NCBI RefSeq assembly: GCF_001855565.1
Contig: NZ_MKCR01000009.1
Coordinates: 1-64,000, forward strand
From: Chromobacterium amazonense
GTDB taxonomy: Bacteria; Pseudomonadota; Gammaproteobacteria; Burkholderiales; Chromobacteriaceae
DNA length: 64,000 nt
Direction of reading: 5' to 3'
The notes below the pieces were generated by a model. That model had not been told where the DNA came from. It saw only the letters and a list, made by a program, of their open reading frames with translations, and made no database searches. Made by a program: the position numbers and the translations under genes. This document shows positions 28,939 to 37,284 of this stretch, one piece after another; position 1 is the stretch's first letter; each line of letters begins with the position of its first letter.

Positions 28939-29556
28939 CTATCGCTTGCAACTGGCGCTATCGGGCTGCACCAGCATGGTTTCGGTCAATTTGTAGGCGT
29001 TGAGCATGGGTTGCTGCGAACGCAGCACCTTGTACAACAGCGCGCTGCCCACCCACAGGCTGTACAGGCTGGCGGCCAGCTCATCCGGCTCCAGATGCGT
29101 GCACAAGCTGCCTTCTTGCTGGCCGCGGCGAATGGCGTCGGCCAGGCGGTGGATCACTCTGCCCATGCCCTCGGCCAACATCTCACGCATCGGCTCGGAC
29201 AGGTCAGACACTTCGGCAGCCAGCTTCACCGCCAGGCAGGTGTGGCTGTGCTCGCTGCATTGGTGATGGTCTACCCACCCCTGGAAATAAGCCAGCAGGC
29301 AATCGCGGGCATGGCCGGCCTCCGGCCGCAGCAGCAGAACCAGCTTTTCGTCGTAGTTCAGGAAATAGCGGCGCAGCATCTCCACGCCATAGCCTTCCTT
29401 GGACGGAAAGTAATGGTAGAACGAACCTTTGGGCACGCCGGCGTAGGACAGGATTTCCGCCAGTCCGACGGCGGCGAAACCCTTGCCCTGGATGATGGCT
29501 TCTCCAGTGGCAAGCAGGTGCTCGCGGGTATCTGCGGTGTGGTTGGCTCGTGACAT
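28939..29556 (-). CDS. nemR: TetR-family redox/electrophile-sensing repressor NemR
   Basis: 205 residues. The N-terminal helix-turn-helix (GLAEILSYAGVPKGSFYHYFPSKEGYG) is typical TetR. The ligand domain has HTCLAVKLAAEVSDLSEPMREML, close to the E. coli NemR segment that carries its reactive cysteine next to a lysine. It represses until modified by electrophiles or hypochlorous acid. The start at 29556 removes 15 unlikely leader residues. A palindrome at 29570-29586 lies 14 bp upstream, implying autoregulation. Confidence 0.88.
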   Translation of the reverse strand: MSRANHTADTREHLLATGEAIIQGKGFAAVGLAEILSYAGVPKGSFYHYFPSKEGYGVEMLRRYFLNYDEKLVLLLRPEAGHARDCLLAYFQGWVDHHQCSEHSHTCLAVKLAAEVSDLSEPMREMLAEGMGRVIHRLADAIRRGQQEGSLCTHLEPDELAASLYSLWVGSALLYKVLRSQQPMLNAYKLTETMLVQPDSASCKR

Positions 29557-29901
29557 GAGCTGGATACTACTAGACCAGTCGTCTAGTTTCAAGGTCAGCA
29601 TGCCGCCTGGGATGGTTTTGTTGCGTTTTCACACCTATGCAGACACTTTAGGCCAAAGCCATGCCGTCTTTCATACCGCTTGTTCGCCAATCCTTTGCCG
29701 ACGCCGGGACGAGCCTGATTCGGCGAGCCGCCCCAGGTCAAAGTGCCGGCCGGAAAGTTGGGAAAGTTGCTGGGACGCGGCAGATCACGGCGGTGCCTGG
29801 CAGCAGCCTGCTGGCCTTGGTGGATACGCCGCTCGATCATTGAGCCCCTGTTCAGATTCTTTTACCGCCAGCGGCCGATTTCTGCCGGATGGGGAGGCGG
29901 C
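29557..29901. other. Intergenic region upstream of nemR and the cupredoxin gene
   Basis: Contains the nemR operator (29570-29586). The rest has no supportable gene. A short direct repeat GGAAAGTTG appears twice at 29752-29770. A promoter for the cupredoxin gene must lie here but is not obvious. Confidence 0.4.
29570..29586. promoter_or_regulatory. NemR-like operator of nemR
   Basis: CTAGAC-CAGTC-GTCTAG, a perfect 6-bp inverted repeat with a 5-bp centre, identical in core and centre to the site before nfsA. It supports autorepression of nemR. Confidence 0.75.
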
Positions 29902-30222
29902 ATGAGTGTTTGGAAAATGGGCGGGCTGTTGAGCGTCTGCCTGGCCGGCGTAGCCTGGGCAGACAAAGGACCGCAGGTAGTGGATATCAGCAAGTTCGCC
30001 TTCACGCGGAAGGAAATCACGGTGGCACCTGGCTCGAAAGTGGTGTGGATCAATCACGACGAAGTCCCGCATACGGTGTCCGGCCGCGACAAATCTTTTG
30101 TCTCCAAGGCGCTGGACACCGATGACCGCTACGAACATGTCTTCGACAAGGAGGGCGACTACGCCTATTTCTGCGCCGTGCACCCGTATATGACTGGCGT
30201 GGTGCACGTGCGCAAGCCCTGA
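29902..30222 (+). CDS. Periplasmic cupredoxin (amicyanin/plastocyanin-like)
   Basis: 106 residues. The signal peptide is at 1-20 (ending AWA). The mature domain carries the type-1 copper ligands: His in DEVPHTV, then Cys, His and Met in FCAVHPYMTG. Such small blue copper proteins carry electrons in the periplasm. Its redox partner is not apparent. A strong GGGGAGG lies 4 bp before the ATG at 29902. The longer frame upstream is not translated sensibly. It converges with the GNAT gene. Confidence 0.9.
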   Translation: MSVWKMGGLLSVCLAGVAWADKGPQVVDISKFAFTRKEITVAPGSKVVWINHDEVPHTVSGRDKSFVSKALDTDDRYEHVFDKEGDYAYFCAVHPYMTGVVHVRKP

Positions 30223-30248
30223 GCGCTTCATCTTTCATGACCTGAGAG

Positions 30249-30276
30249 GCGGCTTCCGGATGAGAAGCCGCTTTTT
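30249..30276 (+). terminator. Intrinsic terminator of the cupredoxin gene
   Basis: Stem GCGGCTTC / GAAGCCGC with a 7-base loop, followed by TTTTT, 27 bp after the stop and before the convergent GNAT gene. Confidence 0.8.
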
Positions 30277-30292
30277 CATGCGCGGGTGAATT

Positions 30293-30823
30293 TCAGTTCA
30301 GCATCTTGTACAGGATCGTGGTGGCATTCAGCTTTTCGCCGCGGCCATCGAGCGCGAAGCCTGGGATCATGCCGGCGACTTGATAGCCGAGCGAGCGATA
30401 AAGAGGCTCGGCCTTGTCGCCGCTAGCGGTGTCCAGCGTCAGCAGGCTGCGGCCACGCGCTTGCGCGTGTCGTTCCAGTTCAAGCATCAGCGCGCGGGCG
30501 ATGCCCTGGCGGCGGTAGCGCGGATGCACCAAAAGTTTGCATACCTCGGCGCGATGAGGCTGGTTGGGCGGGGTGTCGCAGTCGAGCTGCACGCAGCCGG
30601 CCAGTTCGCCATCCAGCAGCGCCGCCAGCAACAATCGCCCGCCGCCGACAACGCCGGGCAGGGTTTTGTCGCGCCAGAAGGCGGTAGCCTGTTCCAGGGA
30701 AAACGGCAGCACGAAATGGATGCTGGCGCCGTCATGCACGCAGGCGTGCAGCAGTTCGGCCAGTTCCGGCAGCAGGGCGGCTGCGGGCGCGGCGTCGAGC
30801 GAGAGGATTTCCGGGTGCGGCAT
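30293..30823 (-). CDS. GNAT-family N-acetyltransferase
   Basis: 176 residues. The acetyl-CoA loop is VHPRYRRQGIARALM (Q/RxxGxG/A motif) near residue 110. The strand-helix pattern and the C-terminal LYRSLGYQVAG are typical of GNAT. The substrate is unknown. Members of this shape acetylate small amines or antibiotics. The start at 30823 has a purine-rich AGGAAG further upstream. A longer frame is Ala-rich and not credible. Confidence 0.82.
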   Translation of the reverse strand: MPHPEILSLDAAPAAALLPELAELLHACVHDGASIHFVLPFSLEQATAFWRDKTLPGVVGGGRLLLAALLDGELAGCVQLDCDTPPNQPHRAEVCKLLVHPRYRRQGIARALMLELERHAQARGRSLLTLDTASGDKAEPLYRSLGYQVAGMIPGFALDGRGEKLNATTILYKMLN

Positions 30824-30909
30824 CTTGCTTCTTTTCTTCCTGTGGGCGTGATCGCACCGAATAAGCAAGAAACAGGCCCGGTTTCCCGGGCCTGGCGCGG
30901 CGTCTCCGA

Positions 30910-31239
30910 TCAAGGATCGGGCGGTCTGGGCAGCGGCTGCGCGTCCGGGATGTCCGGCGCGCCGCGCTGGGCTTCCACCTTGTTCACCACAGGCGCCGCT
31001 TCCGGCCGCCAGCTGTTGCCGCCTTTTTTCACCGGCGGCAGGGCCGGCCGGCTGGGCGGTTTCCATGGCGTGACGGGCGTCGGTAAATGGACGATGGGCT
31101 GGATGGGCAGGGCGGCCGGGGGCTTGGCTACCGCCGGCGCAGGCGCAGGCACCTCCGCCGGCCACAGCCACCAGGCCGCGCCGACGGCCGCCGCCGCGCT
31201 CAAGAGCAGGGCGGCAGGCCAGGTGCGGCGCGGACTCAC
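30910..31239 (-). CDS. Membrane-anchored proline-rich hypothetical protein
   Basis: 109 residues. One N-terminal hydrophobic helix (about 8-26) ends at WWLW, followed by a Pro/Ala-rich, probably unstructured tail (APAPAVAKPPAALPIQP ... PLPRPPDP). It begins at a GTG that overlaps the glucoamylase stop (GTGA), so it is translationally coupled to it. The function is unknown. A role in secretion or periplasmic spacing for the enzyme is only a guess. Low complexity means it could also be a poorly conserved frame. Confidence 0.5.
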   Translation of the reverse strand: MSPRRTWPAALLLSAAAAVGAAWWLWPAEVPAPAPAVAKPPAALPIQPIVHLPTPVTPWKPPSRPALPPVKKGGNSWRPEAAPVVNKVEAQRGAPDIPDAQPLPRPPDP

Positions 31240-33860
31240 CAGCTCACCTGATCATTCAGGTTGAGGCTGCCGCTGGCCGGGGTCTGCAGGCTGCGATTGC
31301 CGGACAGGTTTTCCCAGGTGACGCTGCCGTCGGCGTTCTTGCGGTAGTACTTGTAGGCGATTTGCTGGCTGGCCGGCAGGTTGACGCCGTTTTGCCATAC
31401 CGGGTAGTTGGCCGCATCCACTGGAATGCCCAGATCGGTGTTCCAGTTGCCCAGCGCCCGTGCGTTGCCGGTCACGTAAAGTTGCTGCCCCCACTGCGTG
31501 CTGGCGGTCACATTGATGCTGACCGGCACCTCGCCGGCCTTGGGCGCGGCGCGGCAGTTGTTGTAGCGGGCGCAGACCACTTGCGGGATGTCGACCACCT
31601 TGCCGGCGTGGATCGAGGCCAACAGGCTGATGTATTCGCCCATCGCCCAGTTCAGCGGCGCCATGGATTTGGTGGGCGTGCCGGGCTGGTAGCCGGCCGG
31701 CGTGCTTACCGTCCAGCCGTCCGGCAGCGTGGCGCTATTGGACCACACTTGCTCCGGCAGCATGCCCTCCGGCGTGGCCAGCAATTTCAGCGTGGCGAAG
31801 TAGGGTTGGCCGGCGCCGCCATTGCCCTGGCGGGCGATTTCGTACATGCCGCGCTCAGCGGTGAAGATGGGCCAAAGGCGGCCGGCGCCCGTGCCGTTGA
31901 AGTCGCCGCCGTCGTTATGTTCGCCGTAGCCGTCGAAGTTGTAGCGGAACCAGGCGTTGACCGGCAGGGCGGGCGCGCCGGGCAGTGCCAATTTCTGCCC
32001 CAGCACGCTGTCGAAAACATTGATGGTGTTGAGTATGGTCGGATCGTTGGCGCGCTTGACGCCCATGCGCACCAGCTCCAGGAAGCCGCCGTCCACCACG
32101 CGGCGGGCGTCGTGGCTGCCGCCGCCGTTCTTGAGCGTCAGCGTTTGCGGGGTGTCCGGTCCGGCGGCCGGCGCGAAGCTGGCGCGGTCGGCGCCGCTGC
32201 CGGCGCGGCTGGCCGGATTGATCCGGATATAGTAGCCGCCGTTGCCGAAGCCGCCGCTGCTGGTATAGGTCCAGGCGGCGATGTTCTGCTGCCAGTAGTC
32301 GGCGGCGGACAGGTAGCGGCCGGCGCTGGCGTCGTCGCCGTTGTTGCGGGCGATGTCGGCGGCGGCCACCAGGCCGGCGATTTCGGCTGCGATGGTGGAT
32401 GGCGAATAGCCTGAATTCTCTTCCCAGCGTTCCTGATAGCTCCACGGGCCGGTGGAGACGATGTAGTCGGCCGTCAGCTTGATTTTGGGCCACAGCGGGC
32501 TGGAGACCGACGGCCCCAGCCGCCAGGCCAGCAGGATGGGCATGGCTTGCTCGTCCATCTGCGTGCCTTGCCAGTACGGCCAGCCGCTGACCCAGGCGTT
32601 TTGCGGGAAGCGGCCGACGCGGCTGTAGCCGGCCGCGCAGCCGGCGGCATTGTATTCGGCCGCGCCGCAGTTGCTGGTCTGTTGCAGGGTGTTGAATAGG
32701 TAATTCACAACAGTGGTGGCGGTGGCCGCATCGCCGGCTGTGGTCAGCGCGTTGGCGAACTTGAACAGATCGCGAGGCCACACCAAGTGGTAGCCGCCCT
32801 GGTTGGCGTCGCCCTGGGTTTCGCCCCATGGCGTGCCGATGCCGGCGATCATCGCGCCATTGCTCTTGTCCTGCATGGTTTTCAGCGTCATCGCCGCCAG
32901 ATAGTAGCGATCGTCGGCCAGGCCTCCCTGGGTGGACAGGCCGGCGGCGTAGCCGTGCCAGGCGTTGTCGTATTGCTGCTGCGCGGCGGAGAGATCGGAG
33001 CTCAGCGAGGCGGCGGCGCTATTGATCGCATCGGCCTGGCTCTTGCCGAAGCCCAGAACCACGTCGAAGGACACGCTGGTGGCTGTGGGATCGCCCAGGT
33101 CCAGCCAGCCGGTCTGGGCCACGTTGCCGTTGCTGGCGGAGCTGAAGGTCCAGTCCATCTTGTTGTCGCCGCTGCCTATCAGATCGGTCCAGCCGTCGCT
33201 CTGGCCGACGAAGCCGCTGGACAGCATGGGCTGGCCGTTGGCCGTTTTCCATGGCTGGCTGGCCATCAGCGCCGAGGCGCGGCTGTTGTGGCTGGCGGCC
33301 AGGGCGTAGCCGCCGGCGGCCGCCACGGTCTGGGCGGTGTTGCCGCTGCCGGTGTTATCGAGGTAAGGCTTGAACAAAACGTAGAGATTGAAGTCGCCCA
33401 AGGTATGGCCGTTCAGCGCGGTGAAGGTGACGCGCTGGATCAGGGTGTCGTGATTGGGATCGGCGAAGATGCGTTTGCTGATTTGCCAGTTGTGGCCGGC
33501 GTTGCCGGTGCTGGCGACCCAGCTCATGGTGCGGGCGTCGCTCTGGCTGGCGGAGTAGGCCTGGCGTTTCTCCTCATCGACGAAGGTCTTACCCGCGTCG
33601 CCTACCAAAAATTGCAAATCGACAGACTCTGGCGTGTCCAGCACCGGGTAGTACACCTCGGATACGATGCCGCGGTAGCCGGTGAAATAAACCTTGGACG
33701 AACTGCCCACGGCGGTGCCGAGGAAGGATTTGGCGGCCGGGCCGCGTACCGGCGCGTCGCCGGGGGCGCCGAAAGCTTCGGCGGCATGGGCAAACGGACT
33801 GAACAGGCTGGCGATGACGATGCCGAGCAGGGCCGGGCGTGTCAGGGACGGGTAGGGCAT
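31236..33860 (-). CDS. Secreted GH15 glucoamylase with C-terminal starch-binding domain
   Basis: 874 residues. A signal peptide (about 1-26, ending AHA) is followed by the bacterial glucoamylase N-terminal beta-sandwich (about 35-300), an (alpha/alpha)6 catalytic barrel (about 320-760) and a CBM20-like domain (about 775-874, TQWGQQLYVTGNARALGNW ... KYYRKNADGSVTWE). The general acid is in ERWEENSG and the base in PEQVWSN. It releases glucose from starch and dextrins outside the cell. The ATG at 33860 has GGAG 9 bp upstream, while an ATG 15 bp earlier lacks one. Cysteines (SNCGAAEYNAAGC) suggest a disulfide. Confidence 0.93.
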   Translation of the reverse strand: MPYPSLTRPALLGIVIASLFSPFAHAAEAFGAPGDAPVRGPAAKSFLGTAVGSSSKVYFTGYRGIVSEVYYPVLDTPESVDLQFLVGDAGKTFVDEEKRQAYSASQSDARTMSWVASTGNAGHNWQISKRIFADPNHDTLIQRVTFTALNGHTLGDFNLYVLFKPYLDNTGSGNTAQTVAAAGGYALAASHNSRASALMASQPWKTANGQPMLSSGFVGQSDGWTDLIGSGDNKMDWTFSSASNGNVAQTGWLDLGDPTATSVSFDVVLGFGKSQADAINSAAASLSSDLSAAQQQYDNAWHGYAAGLSTQGGLADDRYYLAAMTLKTMQDKSNGAMIAGIGTPWGETQGDANQGGYHLVWPRDLFKFANALTTAGDAATATTVVNYLFNTLQQTSNCGAAEYNAAGCAAGYSRVGRFPQNAWVSGWPYWQGTQMDEQAMPILLAWRLGPSVSSPLWPKIKLTADYIVSTGPWSYQERWEENSGYSPSTIAAEIAGLVAAADIARNNGDDASAGRYLSAADYWQQNIAAWTYTSSGGFGNGGYYIRINPASRAGSGADRASFAPAAGPDTPQTLTLKNGGGSHDARRVVDGGFLELVRMGVKRANDPTILNTINVFDSVLGQKLALPGAPALPVNAWFRYNFDGYGEHNDGGDFNGTGAGRLWPIFTAERGMYEIARQGNGGAGQPYFATLKLLATPEGMLPEQVWSNSATLPDGWTVSTPAGYQPGTPTKSMAPLNWAMGEYISLLASIHAGKVVDIPQVVCARYNNCRAAPKAGEVPVSINVTASTQWGQQLYVTGNARALGNWNTDLGIPVDAANYPVWQNGVNLPASQQIAYKYYRKNADGSVTWENLSGNRSLQTPASGSLNLNDQVSW

Positions 33861-34151
33861 GGTGATTGTCTCCACTTTGTAGTACGGCAGGTTGACCTAC
33901 GGATAAAAGTCTTACCGAATGCCGATGTAATTTTGTTACGGACTATAGCAAAAGGCGGAGAGCAGCATTTGTCCTGGTTCAAACGCTAGTTTGATTTTTA
34001 GTGACCAACAATGGCGCAGATGGCGGCGCAATGCCTCAAATTGATGCTTTATCTGAGCGGATTGCTGGCAATGCCAAAAGGATGGCTGCGAGTGGACTGC
34101 AGGTGGGCTGCTGCAAAATGGCAACAGCCTTAGCATGGGAAAAGTAATTTT
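33861..34151. other. Intergenic region between divergent glucoamylase and hmp
   Basis: An A+T-rich divergent promoter region. On the minus strand CTATAGT near 33948-33942 is a possible -10 for the glucoamylase gene. I see no gene. The hmp control elements follow from 34152. Confidence 0.35.
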
Positions 34152-34180
34152 CTGACAATGACTAATTAAAAATGTATTAT
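34152..34180 (+). promoter_or_regulatory. Sigma-70-type promoter of hmp
   Basis: CTGACA (34152-34157), a 17-bp spacer, then TATTAT (34175-34180). Predicted start is near 34187, just ahead of a terminator-like hairpin. Confidence 0.65.
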
Positions 34181-34191
34181 TTTCACATCTT
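34169..34191. promoter_or_regulatory. NsrR-like box 1 (overlaps hmp -10)
   Basis: 23-bp A+T-rich imperfect palindrome with half-sites ATGTATT and ACATCTT. It matches box 2 at about 17 of 23 positions and overlaps the -10 hexamer, a normal place for repression by the nitric-oxide sensor NsrR encoded downstream. Confidence 0.5.
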
Positions 34192-34193
34192 AT

Positions 34194-34222
34194 CCGCCGT
34201 GATGGCATGCGGCGGTTTTTTT
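34194..34222 (+). terminator. Terminator-like hairpin in hmp leader
   Basis: CCGCCG (34194-34199), 10-base loop, CGGCGG (34210-34215), then seven T. It stands between the predicted hmp start point and the hmp ribosome site, so it would terminate or attenuate hmp transcription. No other plus-strand gene precedes it for 2.7 kb. Confidence 0.65.
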
Positions 34223-34231
34223 GGATAAATA

Positions 34232-34254
34232 AAGATGTATTTTTAATAAATCTT
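34232..34254. promoter_or_regulatory. NsrR-like box 2 (before hmp start codon)
   Basis: Begins AAGATGTATT and ends AATAAATCTT, close to the AAGATG(C/T)ATTT-type palindrome recognised by NsrR. It lies 12 bp before the hmp ATG and just ahead of the Shine-Dalgarno. Confidence 0.6.
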
Positions 34255-34266
34255 AAGGAGTTCCGC

Positions 34267-35481
34267 ATGCTGAGCGAACAAACCCTATCCCTGGTCAAAG
34301 CCACTGTGCCGGTCTTGCAGCAACACGGCGTCGCGCTGACCAGCCATTTCTACCAACGCATGTTTCAGCACAATCCGGAGCTGAAGAACCTGTTCAATCA
34401 GGGCCATCAGCACTCCGGCCAGCAGCAGCAGGCGCTGGCCGGGGCGGTGTTGGCCTATGCCCAGCACATCGAAGACCCGTCGCCGCTCTTGCCGGTGCTG
34501 ACCCGCGTGGCGCACAAGCATGTCAGCCTGGGCATCCGCGCCGAACATTACCCCATCGTCGGCAATCATCTGCTGGCCTCCATCCGCGAGGTGCTGGGCG
34601 ACGCGGCCGGCGATGATCTGATTCAGGCCTGGGCGGAAGCCTATGGCCAGCTGGCGGATCTGCTGATCGGCATTGAGAATGGGTTGTACGGCGCGACGAC
34701 CGCTGGCGACGGCGGCTGGAGCGGCTGGCGGCCGTTCCGTGTGACGCGAAAGGTGGAGGAAAGCGAGGAGATCGCGTCCTTCTATCTCGCGCCGTGCGAT
34801 GGCGGCGCGCTGCCGTCGTTCAAGCCGGGCCAGTATGTATCGGTGAAGCGCTTCGTCGCTGAGTGGGGGCTGAATCAGACGCGCCAGTACAGCCTGTCCG
34901 ACTCGCCCAATGGCGAGTACTTGCGTATCTCGGTCAAGCGCGAGGACGCGGCGGAAGGCAAGCCGGCCGGCCGTATTTCCAATCTGCTGCATAGGGAGGT
35001 GAGCGAAGGCGATGTGCTGGAGTTGACCTCGCCCCAGGGCGATTTCTTTCTGCATGAGGACAGGAATGGCCCGGTGGTGCTGATCAGCGCCGGCGTGGGC
35101 CAGACGCCGATGCAGGCGATGCTGGGCCAACTGCTCAAGCGCGGCCAGCGCGAAGTGCGCTTCCTGCACGCGGCGCGGCATGGCGGCGCGCATGCGATGG
35201 GTTGGCAGGTGCGACAGCTGGCGGAGCGACATCCGCAGCTGCAGATCCATGTCCGCTACGAAGCGCCGCGCGCGCAGGATGCGCTGGGCATCGATTACCA
35301 CGCGGCGGGCCGGCTGAATCTGGACGAAGTGAAAGAACTGGCCCTGCTGCCGGATGCCGACTACTACCTGTGCGGCCCGCTGGGCTTCATGCGCTCCCAG
35401 CGCGACAGCCTGCGCCGGCTGGGCGCGCCGGCCGAACGCATCCATTACGAAGTGTTCGGCTCCCATCCCGGCGGCGATTGA
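34267..35481 (+). CDS. hmp: Flavohemoprotein Hmp (nitric oxide dioxygenase)
   Basis: 404 residues. The globin domain (1-138) has the distal-region FYQRMF and the proximal heme histidine in VAHKHVSLGI. The FAD domain (about 150-260) carries RQYSLSD, and the NAD domain (about 265-404) carries GVGQTPM and CGPLGFM. It oxidises NO to nitrate using O2 and NADPH. A strong AAGGAG precedes the ATG at 34267. Two NsrR-like boxes and a terminator-like hairpin lie in its leader, and nsrR follows 55 bp downstream. Confidence 0.96.
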   Translation: MLSEQTLSLVKATVPVLQQHGVALTSHFYQRMFQHNPELKNLFNQGHQHSGQQQQALAGAVLAYAQHIEDPSPLLPVLTRVAHKHVSLGIRAEHYPIVGNHLLASIREVLGDAAGDDLIQAWAEAYGQLADLLIGIENGLYGATTAGDGGWSGWRPFRVTRKVEESEEIASFYLAPCDGGALPSFKPGQYVSVKRFVAEWGLNQTRQYSLSDSPNGEYLRISVKREDAAEGKPAGRISNLLHREVSEGDVLELTSPQGDFFLHEDRNGPVVLISAGVGQTPMQAMLGQLLKRGQREVRFLHAARHGGAHAMGWQVRQLAERHPQLQIHVRYEAPRAQDALGIDYHAAGRLNLDEVKELALLPDADYYLCGPLGFMRSQRDSLRRLGAPAERIHYEVFGSHPGGD

Positions 35482-35536
35482 GGCATAGGGCCAGACGCGG
35501 TATGCTGCCGCCGGTCCTCCTTACCGGTTCCTCGCC

Positions 35537-35974
35537 ATGCAACTGACCCGCTTTACCGACCTCGGCCTGCGCGTGCTGATGTATCTGACCGGCCTGGAAT
35601 CCGGCCAGCTGGCCACCATCCCGGAAATCGCCGAGCGGTTCGAGGTGTCGCGCAACCATCTGGTCAAGGTGGTGCACTTCATGGCGCAGCAGGGCTGGCT
35701 GGCCACCAGCCGCGGCAAGGGCGGCGGGCTGGCGCTGGCGCGGCCGCCGGAGCATTTCCGGCTGGGCGAAGTGGTGCGCGCGCTGGAGGGCTCGCCGCAA
35801 TTGATAGACTGCGCCGAGCCGCCCTGCGCGCTGCGCCAGGGCTGTCTGCTCAAGGGCGCGCTGGACGGGGCGCTGGCGGCGTTTTTCCAGACGCTGGACG
35901 GCTACACGCTGCGGGACATTGTCGCCAGCCCCACCGGCGAGGCCATCATCCGTTTGCATCGCGGCGTGAGGTGA
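35537..35974 (+). CDS. nsrR: Nitric oxide-sensing Rrf2-family repressor NsrR
   Basis: 145 residues. The winged-helix domain ([17 protein letters not shown] ... [12 protein letters not shown]) is characteristic of NsrR. Iron-sulfur cysteines are Cys92, Cys97 and Cys103 ([12 protein letters not shown]). Loss of the cluster on NO exposure lifts repression of hmp. It follows hmp in the same direction and is likely co-transcribed, giving a feedback loop through the two boxes before hmp. Confidence 0.93.
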   Translation: MQLTRFTDLGLRVLMYLTGLESGQLATIPEIAERFEVSRNHLVKVVHFMAQQGWLATSRGKGGGLALARPPEHFRLGEVVRALEGSPQLIDCAEPPCALRQGCLLKGALDGALAAFFQTLDGYTLRDIVASPTGEAIIRLHRGVR

Positions 35975-35996
35975 GGCGCTGCTTCAAGGAGAAAAC

Positions 35997-36338
35997 ATGG
36001 AATGGCTAGCCGGCCTGCCCCGCGTGGCAGGCCTTTTTGTCTTGACCGCGCTGATGGAGATCGTCGGCTGCTATCTGCCGTGGCTGGTGTTGCGAGAAGG
36101 CAAGCCGTGGTGGCTGCTGCTGCCCGCCGCCGGCGCTCTGGCTCTGTTTGCCTGGCTGTTGACCTTGCATCCGGCGGCGGCGGGCCGCGTCTATGCGGCC
36201 TATGGCGGCGTCTATGTGACGGTGGCACTGGGTTGGTTATGGCTGGTGGACGGCATCCGGCCAGACCGCTGGGACGCGCTAGGCTGTTCGCTGGCGCTGG
36301 CCGGAATGGCGGTGATCATGCTGGCCCCGCGCGGCTGA
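35997..36338 (+). CDS. YnfA-family (UPF0060) small membrane protein
   Basis: 113 residues with four membrane helices. Family marks are [13 protein letters not shown] near the start, the central AYGGVYV and the C-terminal RWDALG. YnfA proteins resemble small multidrug resistance transporters, and transport of cations or dyes has been reported for some. AAGGAG lies 6 bp before the ATG. It follows nsrR by 22 bp and may be in the same transcript. Confidence 0.88.
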   Translation: MEWLAGLPRVAGLFVLTALMEIVGCYLPWLVLREGKPWWLLLPAAGALALFAWLLTLHPAAAGRVYAAYGGVYVTVALGWLWLVDGIRPDRWDALGCSLALAGMAVIMLAPRG

Positions 36339-36346
36339 GCCGCCGG

Positions 36347-36811
36347 TCAGCGCATGGCGCGCAGCGCAGGGGCCGCTGCCGCCGGTTTGGCCTGGCCGCG
36401 CTTGGACAGGTATAGACCCAAGGTGATCAGGACGATGCCTGCCAGCTGGACCAGGGCGGATTGACGGCTCTGTCCCGCCAGGCGGTCAATCAGCACGCCG
36501 GTCAGCATCTGGCCGGCAATGACAAGCAGCGCGGTTTTCAGGGTGCCCAGCCGCGGCAAAACGAAGCTGTTCAACGCGACAAACCCGGCGCCGATGACGC
36601 CGCCGCACCAAGCGGTCCATGGGGCGTGCTGCGGCAAATGAAGCGCCGCCGCGCCACAGCCTAATAACAGGCTCAGAAACACAAAACCGCCCAGATGATT
36701 CCAGAATGAGGCAGCCAAGGCGCCATGGCGCTGGGCTAGCGTGCCGTTGATGGCGCGGCTGCCGCCTATGCACAGCCCGTTGATCAGGGCGAGGGTCACG
36801 AAATACAGCAT
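36347..36811 (-). CDS. YdcZ/DUF606-family DMT transporter, subunit B
   Basis: 154 residues with about five membrane helices. GGSRAINGTLA near the N terminus is typical of the DUF606 branch of the drug/metabolite transporter superfamily. It starts 2 bp after the stop of a second, divergent DUF606 gene (36814-37284). Such adjacent pairs are likely to form a heterodimer. The substrate is unknown. Confidence 0.78.
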   Translation of the reverse strand: MLYFVTLALINGLCIGGSRAINGTLAQRHGALAASFWNHLGGFVFLSLLLGCGAAALHLPQHAPWTAWCGGVIGAGFVALNSFVLPRLGTLKTALLVIAGQMLTGVLIDRLAGQSRQSALVQLAGIVLITLGLYLSKRGQAKPAAAAPALRAMR

Positions 36812-36813
36812 GA

Positions 36814-37284
36814 TCAGGCTCCAAAAATCAGAATGGCGCAGCCGGACAGCGCCAGCAGCAGTGCCAAAACATCATTGAGGGAGAGTCGCCGCCGCGGCAT
36901 GCCGAACCCGCCAAAGTGATCGGATAGCAGGCCGAACAACAGCTGTCCGGCCATGCCTAGCGCCAGGGTGCCGGACATCGCCAGTGGGCTGTTGACGGTG
37001 ATTGCCGCCAACGCCACCACCAGCGCGCCGGGCATGCCGCCCAGGTAAGCCCAGCGCGGCGCGGATGTGGTGCCGGGAGACGCGCGTCGATTGGCCATCC
37101 AGAGCAGCAGGGCGGTCAGCATGCCTATGCCGTGGGCCAGCCAGGATGCGGACAAAGGGTTGCTGAAGCTGGAAAGTTGGCTATTGCAGTGAATCATCAG
37201 CGCCAGCAAGGCGCCAGCGAGCAGCGCCAGCAGGCTTGGGCCGTAATCCTTGAGCAGCCGGGACGCGGCGTGGGGTGGGGACAT
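36814..37284 (-). CDS. YdcZ/DUF606-family DMT transporter, subunit A
   Basis: 156 residues with five membrane helices. It has the DUF606 pattern (NSQLSSFSNPLSASWLAHGIG) and is homologous to its downstream neighbour. The start at 37284 has AAGGAT 8 bp upstream. It is divergent from a LysR regulator (174 bp between), which probably controls the pair. Confidence 0.78.
   Translation of the reverse strand: MSPPHAASRLLKDYGPSLLALLAGALLALMIHCNSQLSSFSNPLSASWLAHGIGMLTALLLWMANRRASPGTTSAPRWAYLGGMPGALVVALAAITVNSPLAMSGTLALGMAGQLLFGLLSDHFGGFGMPRRRLSLNDVLALLLALSGCAILIFGA

Noticed and set aside
29595-29843. Short frames between nemR and the cupredoxin gene
   Set aside because: No ribosome sites, improbable composition and no recognisable motif on either strand.
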